64,000 nucleotides of DNA, from positions 62,001-126,000 of the forward strand of contig DASZIO010000060.1 of assembly GCA_035949055.1 (NCBI GenBank). Direction: 5' to 3'. The position numbers were made by a program, and so were the translations under genes. The notes beneath the pieces are model-generated. The model had not been told where the DNA came from. It ran no database searches and worked only from the letters and a program-made list of their open reading frames with translations. How positions within the stretch are numbered: position 1 is the stretch's first letter; every line of letters starts with the position of its first letter. Of the stretch, positions 52,761 to 61,605 are shown one piece after another. Source of the DNA: Bog-756 sp035949055 (lineage in GTDB: Bacteria; Actinomycetota; Acidimicrobiia; Acidimicrobiales; RAAP-2).

Positions 52761-53681
52761 TCAGGAGGTAGAGGCATCGAGTAGCCCGTAGCGGTTGCGC
52801 ACCACGGTGTCGACCCGACTGAAAGCGGTGTCGACGATGATCCCGATGGCCACGATGACGATCATCAAGCCGACCACGATGGCGTACTCACCTTGGGTGA
52901 GCGCATTCACCGTGCGCCCGCCGAGGCTCAGGGGGTTGACGAGGATGAGGAACTCTCCGGCCATGAGGGCGTGCCAGCCGAAGGTCCAGCTCTGCTTGAG
53001 CCCGCCCAGCACGCTCGGCAGGGCGGCGGGGAGGACCACGTGGCGTTCGAGCGACAGGCCCTGGGCGCCGAGCACCCGGCCGGCCCGCAGCAGGCCCGGG
53101 GGCACCTGGTCGATGCCGCTGATGAACCCGTTGGCCACCGAGGGCGCCGCGCCGAGCACCATCATGAGGATGATGGCCGAATTGTGCACGCCGAAGACCA
53201 TGTAGGCGAGCGGGTACCAGAGTACCGACGGCAAGGTCTGCATGCCCGTGATGAGGGCGCCAGTGCCGGCCCGCAGGACAGGGAGGCGGGCCACCGCCGT
53301 GCCCACGATGCCCCCGATGATGATGACCAGCGCGAACCCGACGACGGCCTGTTGGGCCGTGGCCCACACGGCCTGCCAGAACAGCGAGGTGCCGAGGAGG
53401 TCCCACAGTTGGCGGGCCACCGTGGTCGGTGACTGGAGGATGTAGGGCCGCCAGTGGGCCCACACCGCGACCTGCCAGGCGAGCAGGATGATGCCGAAGG
53501 CGATCAGCTTGGGCCAGGTGGCCCGCCACAGGCGCTGGCCGAAGCTCCCCCGCGTGGAGCGGCTGGCCCGGTCGAGGGCGTCGAGGCCGGTCAGGGTCTG
53601 GTGGAGCGAGGGCCGGTCCGTGTCCCCGTACATGCTGTCGCCCGGTTCGGGTCGGACGGTCGTGGTGTGGTCAATCGCCAT
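52761..53681 (-). CDS. ABC transporter permease (nitrate/sulfonate/taurine type)
   Basis: A 306-residue permease with about six helices and the EAA-like motif region RVLGAQGLSLERHVVLPAALP. The family is SsuC/TauC. The N-terminus has a cytoplasmic extension of about 50 residues. ATG overlaps the ATPase stop by 11 bases. Works with the adjoining ATPase and binding protein. Confidence 0.9.
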   Translation of the reverse strand: MAIDHTTTVRPEPGDSMYGDTDRPSLHQTLTGLDALDRASRSTRGSFGQRLWRATWPKLIAFGIILLAWQVAVWAHWRPYILQSPTTVARQLWDLLGTSLFWQAVWATAQQAVVGFALVIIIGGIVGTAVARLPVLRAGTGALITGMQTLPSVLWYPLAYMVFGVHNSAIILMMVLGAAPSVANGFISGIDQVPPGLLRAGRVLGAQGLSLERHVVLPAALPSVLGGLKQSWTFGWHALMAGEFLILVNPLSLGGRTVNALTQGEYAIVVGLMIVIVAIGIIVDTAFSRVDTVVRNRYGLLDASTS

Positions 53682-54474
53682 GGCGGCCCACCTCCGCTCG
53701 GAGCTGGTCGGTCACCGTGGCGGCCAGGGTGGCCACCTCGGAGGAGTCGATCCGTCGGGGTCGCGGGAGGTCCACCGGGTACGTGGCTTCCACCCGGCCC
53801 GGCCGGCTGGTCAACAGCACGATGGTGTCGCCCAACCGGGCCGCCTCGCGAACATTGTGGGTCACGAACAGCACCGTGAACCCCCGGTCGATCCAGAGCG
53901 ACTCGAGCTCGTCGTGGAGCAGGTCGCGGGTGATGGCGTCGAGAGCGCCGAAGGGCTCGTCCATGAGGAGCACCCCGGCATCCTGCGCCAGGGCCCGGGC
54001 CAGTGCGGCGCGTTGGCGCATGCCGCCGGACAGCTCGTGCGGCCGTTTCTTCCCGAAGCCGCCGAGGTGAACACGCTCGAGCAGGTCCTCGGCTCTGGCT
54101 CGCCGCTCCGCCTTGCCCTCCCCGCGAAGGCGGAGGGGGAGCTCGACATTGGCGGCCACCGTCAGCCAGGGGAAGAGGGCGGAGTCTTGGAAGAGCATGG
54201 CGATGGTTGGGGCCTGGTCACCGCGGCCGCTGACTTCGACCGACCCGAGGGTCGGACGGTCCAGCCCGGCCACCAGGTTGAGCAGCGTGGTCTTGCCACA
54301 CCCCGACGCGCCCACCAGGCAGACGAAGCCGCCCGGGGCAACCTCGAGGGACACATCGTGGAGGGCGGTCACCGCCGCGTCGCCTGTCCCGTGGCGCTTG
54401 GACACCCCGGTGATTGACACCGACGGGGCGTCGGTGCGAGGGCGGGCGGCGCGGGTGGTGGCCGTGGACGTCAC
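53671..54474 (-). CDS. ABC transporter ATP-binding protein (SsuB/TauB type)
   Basis: A 267-residue ATPase: Walker A VGASGCGKTT, Q-loop LFQDSALFPW, signature LSGGMRQR, Walker B VLLMDEPFGALD and H-loop THN. These texts are characteristic of the sulfonate/taurine/nitrate import group. GTG overlaps the substrate-binding protein stop (GTGA). Confidence 0.92.
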   Translation of the reverse strand: MTSTATTRAARPRTDAPSVSITGVSKRHGTGDAAVTALHDVSLEVAPGGFVCLVGASGCGKTTLLNLVAGLDRPTLGSVEVSGRGDQAPTIAMLFQDSALFPWLTVAANVELPLRLRGEGKAERRARAEDLLERVHLGGFGKKRPHELSGGMRQRAALARALAQDAGVLLMDEPFGALDAITRDLLHDELESLWIDRGFTVLFVTHNVREAARLGDTIVLLTSRPGRVEATYPVDLPRPRRIDSSEVATLAATVTDQLRAEVGRHGD

Positions 54475-55550
54475 GACTTCGCCGCGGCCTTCGCCTGGCT
54501 GGTGAGCAGCTGGTTGAGCGGAACGAGGTCGTAGATGCCGGTTATGTCGGTGGCCGGGAAGCCCGCTGCCTTGGCGTGCACCAGGTCGGTGGCGATGGAC
54601 GAGGCGATGGGGTCGTTGGTGAAGGTCATATCGCTCCAGGCCGTGCCGAGCTCGGGGGCCTTGAGCGACTTGCCGGTGAGCGCGGCGAGTGCGGTGTTGG
54701 CGTCGGCCTGAGCCTGGGCGGGGGACTTGTTGAGGAAGCTGTTGGTGGCGATCTGGCCCTTCAACAGGTCGCTGACCACGGTCGGGTTGGACGCCAGGAA
54801 GTCCTTGTTGACCACCAGCACGGTGGTGGAGAACAGACCGCCCGGCCACAAGGACTTCTCGTTCACGAGAACCTTGCCGTGGCCCTCGGACACCATCCGG
54901 GTCGCCCAGGGTTCGGGGACCCAAGCGCCGGCGATGGAGCCGGCCTCGAACGAGGTGAGGGTGGTGGCGTTGTCCTGGGGGAGGATGGTGACCTCGCCGC
55001 TCCCGCCGTTCGGCCCCGGGAAGGTGAGACCCTGCTTCTTCAGCCACGTGCGCAGGGCCACGTCCTGGGTGTTGCCGAGCTGGGGGGTGGCCAGTGTCTT
55101 GCCGCTCAGCTGGCTCGGAGAGGTGATCGACGGGTCGACGACGAGCGCAGCTCCACCCGAGGTCGCGCCCGAGATGATCCGGATGGCGCCCTTCCCCTGG
55201 GAGTAGGCGGTGATGGCCGAGTTCGGGCCCAGGTAGGCGGCATCGAGGGAACCGGCCAGCAGCGCGGTCACCGCGGCCGGACCGGCGTTGTAGGTCGAGG
55301 TCTGCAGCGTCACGTTGCTCGGCAGGCTCCGCTTGAAGTAGCCGTCCTGCACGCCGACGAGCGCCGGGGCGTGGGTCAGATTGGTGAGGTAGCCCAGTCG
55401 CAGCGTCACCGGTGCGTTCGACGTCGACCCGGTCGAGGGTGGCGGTGAGGCCGAGCTCGAGCTGCAGGCCGCGGCGGCCAGGGCCAGTCCTACGGTGGCC
55501 AGCAGCACGACCTGGCGGCTCCGAATTCGGCGGAAGGGCTGGGGGCGCAT
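54471..55550 (-). CDS. ABC transporter substrate-binding lipoprotein (aliphatic sulfonate/taurine type)
   Basis: A 359-residue SsuA/TauA-like binding protein: signal peptide with the lipobox LAAAAC (Cys29 lipidated), then a two-lobe fold with LRLGYLTNLTHAPALVGVQDGYF at the mature N-terminus. First gene of the operon, with a candidate operator upstream. Sulfonate, taurine or related organosulfur ligand is inferred from the family and the CymR-like regulator. Confidence 0.9.
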   Translation of the reverse strand: MRPQPFRRIRSRQVVLLATVGLALAAAACSSSSASPPPSTGSTSNAPVTLRLGYLTNLTHAPALVGVQDGYFKRSLPSNVTLQTSTYNAGPAAVTALLAGSLDAAYLGPNSAITAYSQGKGAIRIISGATSGGAALVVDPSITSPSQLSGKTLATPQLGNTQDVALRTWLKKQGLTFPGPNGGSGEVTILPQDNATTLTSFEAGSIAGAWVPEPWATRMVSEGHGKVLVNEKSLWPGGLFSTTVLVVNKDFLASNPTVVSDLLKGQIATNSFLNKSPAQAQADANTALAALTGKSLKAPELGTAWSDMTFTNDPIASSIATDLVHAKAAGFPATDITGIYDLVPLNQLLTSQAKAAAKS

Positions 55551-55589
55551 TGAACTCCTCGGTCTCTCATGTCGAGATTAAAGATATAT

Positions 55590-55604
55590 CTACTAGAGAA
55601 GTAG
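55590..55604 (-). promoter_or_regulatory. Candidate Rrf2/CymR-like operator of the ABC operon
   Basis: Perfect palindrome CTACT-N5-AGTAG in an AT-rich stretch 40-54 bases upstream of the binding-protein ATG. Flanking TATC and GATA bases extend the symmetry imperfectly. The adjacent minus-strand GATATATCTTTAATC likely includes the -10 element, so bound regulator would block transcription. Confidence 0.5.
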
Positions 55605-55710
55605 GATAAGCTACCATACGGCCGCACTTGGGCGCCAGGCCGAGGCGCACGGTCCCCTCGAGCAGGGGCCGGTTCCAGCCCGAGTGGGCCGAGGGCGGCC
55701 CGGGAAGGGG

Positions 55711-56574
55711 CTACTTGAGCAGGCGGGACAGCCGCCGGTCGGCCAGGGGCTGGCCCCCGGTCTGGCAGCTCGGACAGTACTGCAGGGATTTGGTGGCGAA
55801 GGAAACCTGGCGGATGGTGTCGCCGCAGACCGGGCAGGGTTGCCCGGTTCGGCCGTGAACCTGCATGGACCGCTTCTTGTCACCCTTGAGCTCGGCGATG
55901 CCGAGGGGCGCCGACCGGTCGACCGCCTCGCGCAGGACGCCGACCACCGCGGCGTGCAACCGGGCCACTTCGTCGGCGTTCAGCTTCCCGGTGTGCTTGT
56001 AGGGGGAGAGGCGGGCGCGGTGGAGCGCCTCGTCCGAGTAGGCGTTCCCGACCCCGGCGATGAGGGACTGGGTGGTCAGTGCGGACTTGACCGTGGCCGA
56101 GGCCTTTTTCATCAGCATGGCCAGCCGGTGGACGGTGAACTCCGGGGTCAGGGGGTCGACCCCGAGCTCGGCGAGCGGGCTCACCTCCTCGAGCGAGCGC
56201 ACCAGCCAGATCGCCAGTCGCTTCTCGGTGCCCATCTCCGTGAGGTCGAAGCCGGAACGGTCGTCGAGGGCCACCCGCAGGGCGATGGGGCTCTTTCCAC
56301 CGGGGCGGACCGTGCCAGTCGGCACCGTTTCGTGCCACCTGACCCAGCCACCCCGGGCCAGGTGGACCACCAGCCACAGGCCGTCGAGGTCGATGCAGAC
56401 GAACTTCCCGCGCCGCTCGGCGCCGGCCACAGTGCGGCCAACGGCCTGTTCGAGTGGGGGATCGAACGTCTTGAGGGCGGAGATCGACGCCAATTGACAG
56501 CGTTCGATCCGTCTCCCGGACATCCGGTCGGCCAGTCCAATGGTGAGCGCTTCGACCTCCGGCAGCTCGGGCAT
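55711..56574 (-). CDS. Fpg/Nei family DNA glycosylase
   Basis: A 287-residue base-excision repair enzyme: N-terminal PELPE with catalytic Pro2/Glu3, a basic segment ERRGKFV, the H2TH domain with LIAGVGNAYSDEALHRA, and a C-terminal zinc finger CPVC...CPSC. It removes oxidised purines or pyrimidines and nicks the strand. Whether it is Fpg or Nei in specificity is not decided. Divergent from ileS. Confidence 0.92.
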   Translation of the reverse strand: MPELPEVEALTIGLADRMSGRRIERCQLASISALKTFDPPLEQAVGRTVAGAERRGKFVCIDLDGLWLVVHLARGGWVRWHETVPTGTVRPGGKSPIALRVALDDRSGFDLTEMGTEKRLAIWLVRSLEEVSPLAELGVDPLTPEFTVHRLAMLMKKASATVKSALTTQSLIAGVGNAYSDEALHRARLSPYKHTGKLNADEVARLHAAVVGVLREAVDRSAPLGIAELKGDKKRSMQVHGRTGQPCPVCGDTIRQVSFATKSLQYCPSCQTGGQPLADRRLSRLLK

Positions 56575-56601
56575 GGGTCAATTGTGGACCCTCGGCGCCC
56601 G

Positions 56602-56607
56602 TAGTAT
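56602..56607 (+). promoter_or_regulatory. Candidate -10 element of ileS
   Basis: TAGTAT, the best -10 match in the 158 bases between the divergent glycosylase and ileS; a possible -35 (TTGTGG, 56582-56587) is only 14 bases away, so the promoter call is weak. It would leave a GC-rich leader of about 115 bases. Confidence 0.3.
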
Positions 56608-56732
56608 CTGAAACGCACCTGCGCCGCGGGCCGGATCAGCAGCGGTGGGCCCGGCACTGCGCCCGCCGGTCGCCGTCCCCGGGCCCGGCGCCCCACCGTC
56701 CCGACTGTCCACCCGCCACGCGAAGAGGAGCT

Positions 56733-59700
56733 GTGTTGTTCCCCCCGGTACCCGCCGAAGCCGACTTCACCGTGCTCGAGGCCGAGGAGTTGGCCCGTTG
56801 GGGGAAGCACCGCGTCTTCGAGCGCTCCATCGAGGACAGGAAGGAGGCCGAGCCCTGGGTGTTCTACGAGGGCCCGCCCACCGCCAACGGGCGGCCCGGG
56901 CTGCACCACGTCTGGGCCCGCGTGTACAAGGACCTGTTCTGTCGGTACCGCACCATGCGAGGCTTCGCCGTGCCGCGCAAGGCCGGGTGGGACACACACG
57001 GCCTGCCGGTGGAGGTCGAGGTCGAGAAGCAACTCGGGATCACCGACAAACGACAGATCGAGGAGCGGGTGGGTATGGCCGAATTCACCCGGCTCTGCCG
57101 CGAGTCGGTGCACAACTATGTGGACGACTGGAAGGCGTTGACCGAGCGGATCGGGTACTGGATCGATCTCGACGACGCCTACTGGACCTTCGATCCCGAG
57201 TACATCGAGTCGGTGTGGTGGAACTTGAAGCTCCTTTGGGAGCAGGGCTTGCTCTATGAGGACATCAAAGTGGTCCCTTACTGCCCTCGCTGCGGCACCG
57301 CCCTGTCGAGTCACGAGCTGGGACAGCCCGATGTCTATCAGGACGTCGTCGACGAGTCGGCCTACGTGTTCGTGCATCTCACCGACGAGGGGCCGGTCGC
57401 CGAGCGCCTGCGGGCCGCCCTTGACCGACCCAGCCTGACGGGGCTCTCGCTCCTGCTCTGGACGACCACGCCGTGGACCCTTTTGTCCAACACCGGCATA
57501 GCGGTGGGTCCGGATCTCGAGTACGCCGTGGTGGACGACGTCATCGTGGCCACCGACCTGGTGGAGTCGGTGTTCGGCGACGGTGCGAGTGTCGGCGCTC
57601 GTCTTACCGGCCGCGACCTGGTCGGCCTGCACTACGAGCGGCCCTTCGACGACTTGGTTCCCAAGCCGGGCCAGGCCGGGGAGAACGGTTGGCAAGTGGT
57701 GGCCGGCGACTTCGTCGAAGCCGATGAGGGGACGGGAATCGTCCACCTGGCTCCGGCCTTCGGCGAGATCGACCGGGAGGTCGGCCGGCGGAACGGTCTG
57801 CCCACGCTCAACCCGGTCGGGCCCGACGGACGCTTCTCGGAGGAGGTGGGCTGGTTGGCGGGCCGGAGCGTCCGGGAGACCAACGGGGAGGTGAACGACC
57901 GACTGCAGGCGGCCGGCCTCCTCCTGCGTCGCCAGCCGTACAGCCATTCCTACCCGCATTGTTGGCGCTGCGGAACCGCGCTCATCTACTGGGGCAAGCC
58001 GAGCTGGTACGTGCGGACGTCCGAGCGCAAGTCCGATCTGGTGGCCCAGAACCGGACGATCGGTTGGCACCCTGCGCACATTCGGGACGGGAGGATGGGG
58101 GAGTGGCTGGCCAACAACGTCGATTGGGCGCTGTCGCGCGACCGGTTCTGGGGCACGCCCCTTCCCATCTGGCGCTGTGAGGCGGGCCACACCGTGTGCG
58201 TCGGGTCGCTGGCCGAGCTCTCGGAGCTGGTGGGACGCGACGTCTCCTCGGTCGACCCCCACCGGCCCGACATCGACGGCGTCACCTTTCCCTGCGGCGA
58301 ATGCCTCCGCCGGCCGGGGGGCGCCCCGCCGAACGACGCGGCGCCCATGCGGAGGGTGGAACCGGTGATCGATGCCTGGTTCGACTCGGGCTCGATGCCC
58401 ACCGCCCAGTGGGGCTACCCGACCACCCCCGGGTCCGAGCACCGTCTCACCTACCCGGCGGACTTCATCTGCGAGGCCATCGACCAGACGCGGGGTTGGT
58501 TCTACTCGCTCCTGGCCGTCAACACCCTGGACTGGGGGTCCACCCCCTACCGCAACGTCCTCTGCCTCGGGCACATCGTGGACGCCGACGGCCGCAAGAT
58601 GTCCAAGAGCCTGGGCAACATCATCGACCCGTGGGAGATCCTCCGCACCCGGGGGGCCGACCCCCTGCGGTGGTGGATGTTCTCCCAGGGCTCGCCGTGG
58701 ACGCCGACCCGGGTCAGCTTCGAGGTCATCGACGCAGCCCTGCGCGACACCCTGCTGACCCTGTGGAACACCTGGTCGTTCTTCTCCACCTATGCCTCCC
58801 TGAACGGGTTCGACCCGGACGACCCGGCCATCCCGGACCCCGAGCAGCGGTCGTTGCTCGACCGATGGACGCGGTCCCGGCTCCACGCCACGGTGGCCGC
58901 CGTCACAGAGGCGCTGGACGGCTACGAGCCGTTCCCGGCCGCCACGGCCATCGCCCGCCTGGTCGACGACCTGTCCAACTGGTTCGTGCGCCGGAGCCGC
59001 CGCCGCTTCTGGCGCACCGATCCCGGAGCCGATCCGGCCGACTCGCTCGGGGCCCAGGCCACGCTGTACGAGGCCCTGGTCACGCTGGCCATGTTGTTGG
59101 CACCGATGTGCCCGTTCCTGGCCGACCGGATGTGGCGCGACCTGACCGGGGCCACGGCCGACGACTCGGTGCACCTGGCCTCGTGGCCGGAGGCCGAGGC
59201 GGGGGCCATCGACGCCTCGCTCGAGGAGGGGATGGCGCTGGCCCGCCGGCTCGCTTCCCTCGGTCGGGCCGCCCGGGCCGAGGCCGGGGTCAAGGTCCGC
59301 CAGCCCCTGTCCCGGGCCCTCGTGTACCTGCCCCCGGGGAGCCCGTCGCCGCCTCCGGAGGTGGTCGAGGACGAGCTCAACGTGGACAGGGTGGAGGCCA
59401 CCGGCGAGCTCGGCGACGTGTTGGCCCATGAGCTGGTGCCCAACTTCAAGGTGCTCGGACCCCGACTCGGCGCCCGGGTGCAACAGCTGCGAGCGGCGAT
59501 GGGCACGGTCGACGCGGCGTCCGCCGCCACCGACCTGGCCGCCGGCCGTCCGGTGGTGGTCGAGCTCGGCGATGGCTCGGTCGAGCTCGGCCGCGACGAG
59601 GTCGAGCTGCGGGTCAAGGCCCAGCCCGGCTTCGCGGTGTCGCGGGACGGGGCCGAGGTGGTGGCCCTCGACCTGGCGCTCGACGACGACCTTCGGCGCC

Positions 59701-59954
59701 GTGGCCTGGCCCGCGAGGTGGTCAGGAACGTCCAGGAGATGCGGAAGGTGGCCGGTCTCGAGGTGTCGGACTGGATCGATCTGCACCTCGTCGGTCTGGA
59801 CGATCTCGCCCCGTGGTTCGGGACCATCGCCGCTGAGGTGCTGTCCCGTTCCGTGACGCAGGCGGCGCCGTCCGACGCCGGCCCCGGCACGGTCTTCGAG
59901 CTCGACGACGGCGAGCAACTGCGGACCGCCCGGGCCTGGGTGATCAAGGCGTGA
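56733..59954 (+). CDS. ileS: Isoleucyl-tRNA synthetase (type 2) with GLHH signature
   Basis: A 1073-residue class I synthetase: catalytic domain with PPTANGRPGLHH in place of the HIGH box, an editing domain (about 190-390), the KMSKS loop at 622-626, an anticodon-binding domain and a long C-terminal region. Length and the lack of the bacterial C-terminal zinc Cys cluster indicate the eukaryote-like type 2. Residues 56-59 are GLHH: compared with HxGH, the first and third positions are exchanged. GTG start follows AAGAGGAGCT. Stop overlaps the next gene (GTGA). Confidence 0.97.
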   Translation: MLFPPVPAEADFTVLEAEELARWGKHRVFERSIEDRKEAEPWVFYEGPPTANGRPGLHHVWARVYKDLFCRYRTMRGFAVPRKAGWDTHGLPVEVEVEKQLGITDKRQIEERVGMAEFTRLCRESVHNYVDDWKALTERIGYWIDLDDAYWTFDPEYIESVWWNLKLLWEQGLLYEDIKVVPYCPRCGTALSSHELGQPDVYQDVVDESAYVFVHLTDEGPVAERLRAALDRPSLTGLSLLLWTTTPWTLLSNTGIAVGPDLEYAVVDDVIVATDLVESVFGDGASVGARLTGRDLVGLHYERPFDDLVPKPGQAGENGWQVVAGDFVEADEGTGIVHLAPAFGEIDREVGRRNGLPTLNPVGPDGRFSEEVGWLAGRSVRETNGEVNDRLQAAGLLLRRQPYSHSYPHCWRCGTALIYWGKPSWYVRTSERKSDLVAQNRTIGWHPAHIRDGRMGEWLANNVDWALSRDRFWGTPLPIWRCEAGHTVCVGSLAELSELVGRDVSSVDPHRPDIDGVTFPCGECLRRPGGAPPNDAAPMRRVEPVIDAWFDSGSMPTAQWGYPTTPGSEHRLTYPADFICEAIDQTRGWFYSLLAVNTLDWGSTPYRNVLCLGHIVDADGRKMSKSLGNIIDPWEILRTRGADPLRWWMFSQGSPWTPTRVSFEVIDAALRDTLLTLWNTWSFFSTYASLNGFDPDDPAIPDPEQRSLLDRWTRSRLHATVAAVTEALDGYEPFPAATAIARLVDDLSNWFVRRSRRRFWRTDPGADPADSLGAQATLYEALVTLAMLLAPMCPFLADRMWRDLTGATADDSVHLASWPEAEAGAIDASLEEGMALARRLASLGRAARAEAGVKVRQPLSRALVYLPPGSPSPPPEVVEDELNVDRVEATGELGDVLAHELVPNFKVLGPRLGARVQQLRAAMGTVDAASAATDLAAGRPVVVELGDGSVELGRDEVELRVKAQPGFAVSRDGAEVVALDLALDDDLRRRGLAREVVRNVQEMRKVAGLEVSDWIDLHLVGLDDLAPWFGTIAAEVLSRSVTQAAPSDAGPGTVFELDDGEQLRTARAWVIKA

Positions 59955-61561
59955 CGGTGGCGGCCGCCGACCCGGGCCCGGCCGAGTCGCCCCGGTCGCG
60001 GGACGGGCGGCGAGCCACTCCCTCCGAGGGCTATGTGCTGGCCGTCGACCTGGGCACGGGGGGGCCGAAGGTGGCCGTGGTCTCCACCACCGGCCGGATC
60101 GTGGCCCATGCCGCCGAGCCGGTGGCGCTGCACCTGCTGGAGGGTGGGGGGGCCGAACAGGACCCGGACGACTGGTGGTCGGCGATCTGTGCCGCCTCCC
60201 GTCGGGCGTTGGCCGCGGCCGGGGTCCCACCGGGGGCACTGGTGGCGGTCGGCTGCACCTCCCAATGGTCCGGAACGGTGGCGGTGGGAGCGGCCGGCCG
60301 GCCGCTCATGCGCGCCGTCATCTGGATGGACTCCCGCGGCAACCGTGCCATCCGCCGGGTCGCCGGAGGTCCGGTCAGCCTCCTCGGCTACGACCCGCGC
60401 AAGCTCCTGCGCTGGGTGCAGGTGACCGGGGGAGCGCCGGGCTTGTCCGGAAAGGATCCGGTCGCCCACATCTTGTTCATCCGCGACGCCCACCCCGATG
60501 TCTACCGGGAGACCGTCACCTTCCTCGAGCCGGTCGACTATCTCAACCTCAAGCTCACCGGTCGCACCTGCGCCTCCTTTGACTCGATCGCCGCCCACTG
60601 GGTGACCGACAACCGGGACGTCGACCGGGTGTCCTACGACGACCGCCTGCTCGAGGTCACCGGCCTCGACCGGGCCAAGCTGCCCGAGCTGGTGCCCCCG
60701 GGGACGATCATCGGCACGCTGAGCGGGCCGGCGGGATCCGAGCTCGGGGTGCCGGCCGGGCTACCGGTATCGGTGGGCTCCGGTGACGTCCACTCCGCCG
60801 TCTTCGGGTCGGGGGCGGTCGCCGACTTCCAAGCCCACCTCTACATCGGTACCTCGTCGTGGATCTCGGGTCATGTGCCCTTCAAGAAGACTGCGCCCAC
60901 CAGCAACGTAGCCTCGATCCCCGCTGCGCTGGCCGGCCGATACGTGATCGTGGACGAGCACGAGACGGCCGGAGCGTGCCTGACGTTCGCCCGGGACAAT
61001 CTCGGACTGGCCGACGACTTCGAAGCCATGAATGCCATGGTCGACGCGGTCCCACCCGGCAGCGGCCGGGTGCTGTTCACCCCGTGGCTCAACGGGGAAC
61101 GCTCCCCGGTGGACGACCACACCGTGCGGGGAGGGTTCCACAACCTCTCCCTCTCGACTACCCGGGAGCAGCTGGTCCGAGCCATCTACGAGGGGGTGGC
61201 CTTCAACTCGAGATGGCTGCTCGAGGCGGTCGAGAAGTTCGCCGGACGGGCCTTCCCCTCTCTGGCCTTCATCGGCGGCGGGGCCAACTCCGACCAGTGG
61301 GCCCAGATCCACGCCGACGTGCTGGGGTGCGAGATCCGCCAGGTTGCCGACCCGGTCCTGGCCAACGTGCGAGGAGCCGCCTTCATCGCCATGGTGGCCC
61401 TCGGCCTGGTCTCGGTCGACGAGATCCCGGGCATGGTCGAGGTGCGGCGCACCTTCGAGCCCGACCGGAGCACCGGGCCCGAGTACCAGACCCTGTTCGA
61501 CGAGTTCGTCATGCTGTACAAACAGACCAAGGGGATCTACAAGCGGCTGAACCGGTTCTGA
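59951..61561 (+). CDS. FGGY family carbohydrate kinase (xylulokinase-like)
   Basis: A 536-residue sugar kinase: N-terminal phosphate motif AVDLGTGGPKVAVVSTTG, QWSGT and the second-domain FIGGGANSDQWAQI with a C-terminal nucleotide site. Closest in style to xylulokinase or related FGGY kinases; the sugar cannot be fixed from the sequence. GTG overlaps the ileS stop by 4 bases, an unusual pairing. A strong hairpin ends the unit. Confidence 0.88.
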   Translation: MTVAAADPGPAESPRSRDGRRATPSEGYVLAVDLGTGGPKVAVVSTTGRIVAHAAEPVALHLLEGGGAEQDPDDWWSAICAASRRALAAAGVPPGALVAVGCTSQWSGTVAVGAAGRPLMRAVIWMDSRGNRAIRRVAGGPVSLLGYDPRKLLRWVQVTGGAPGLSGKDPVAHILFIRDAHPDVYRETVTFLEPVDYLNLKLTGRTCASFDSIAAHWVTDNRDVDRVSYDDRLLEVTGLDRAKLPELVPPGTIIGTLSGPAGSELGVPAGLPVSVGSGDVHSAVFGSGAVADFQAHLYIGTSSWISGHVPFKKTAPTSNVASIPAALAGRYVIVDEHETAGACLTFARDNLGLADDFEAMNAMVDAVPPGSGRVLFTPWLNGERSPVDDHTVRGGFHNLSLSTTREQLVRAIYEGVAFNSRWLLEAVEKFAGRAFPSLAFIGGGANSDQWAQIHADVLGCEIRQVADPVLANVRGAAFIAMVALGLVSVDEIPGMVEVRRTFEPDRSTGPEYQTLFDEFVMLYKQTKGIYKRLNRF

Positions 61562-61576
61562 GCCACTTTGGGTCCG

Positions 61577-61605
61577 GCCACCGCGGCCACTCAGCTCGCG
61601 GTGGC
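61577..61605. terminator. Terminator hairpin at convergent junction
   Basis: Perfect 9-bp inverted repeat GCCACCGCG / CGCGGTGGC with an 11-base loop, 15 bases after the kinase stop and running into the last codons of the convergent methyltransferase. Confidence 0.55.

Noticed and set aside
56608..56732. Possible T-box riboswitch ahead of ileS (an ATC in a GC-rich stem-loop)
   Set aside because: No T-box TGGNACC bulge sequence is found between the stem and the start codon; the leader is only about 115 bases.
56181..60239. A 1352-codon open frame antisense to ileS
   Set aside because: In very GC-rich genes the opposite strand is commonly free of stops; its Arg/Pro/Gly/His-rich translation shows no domain, while the ileS frame is unambiguous.
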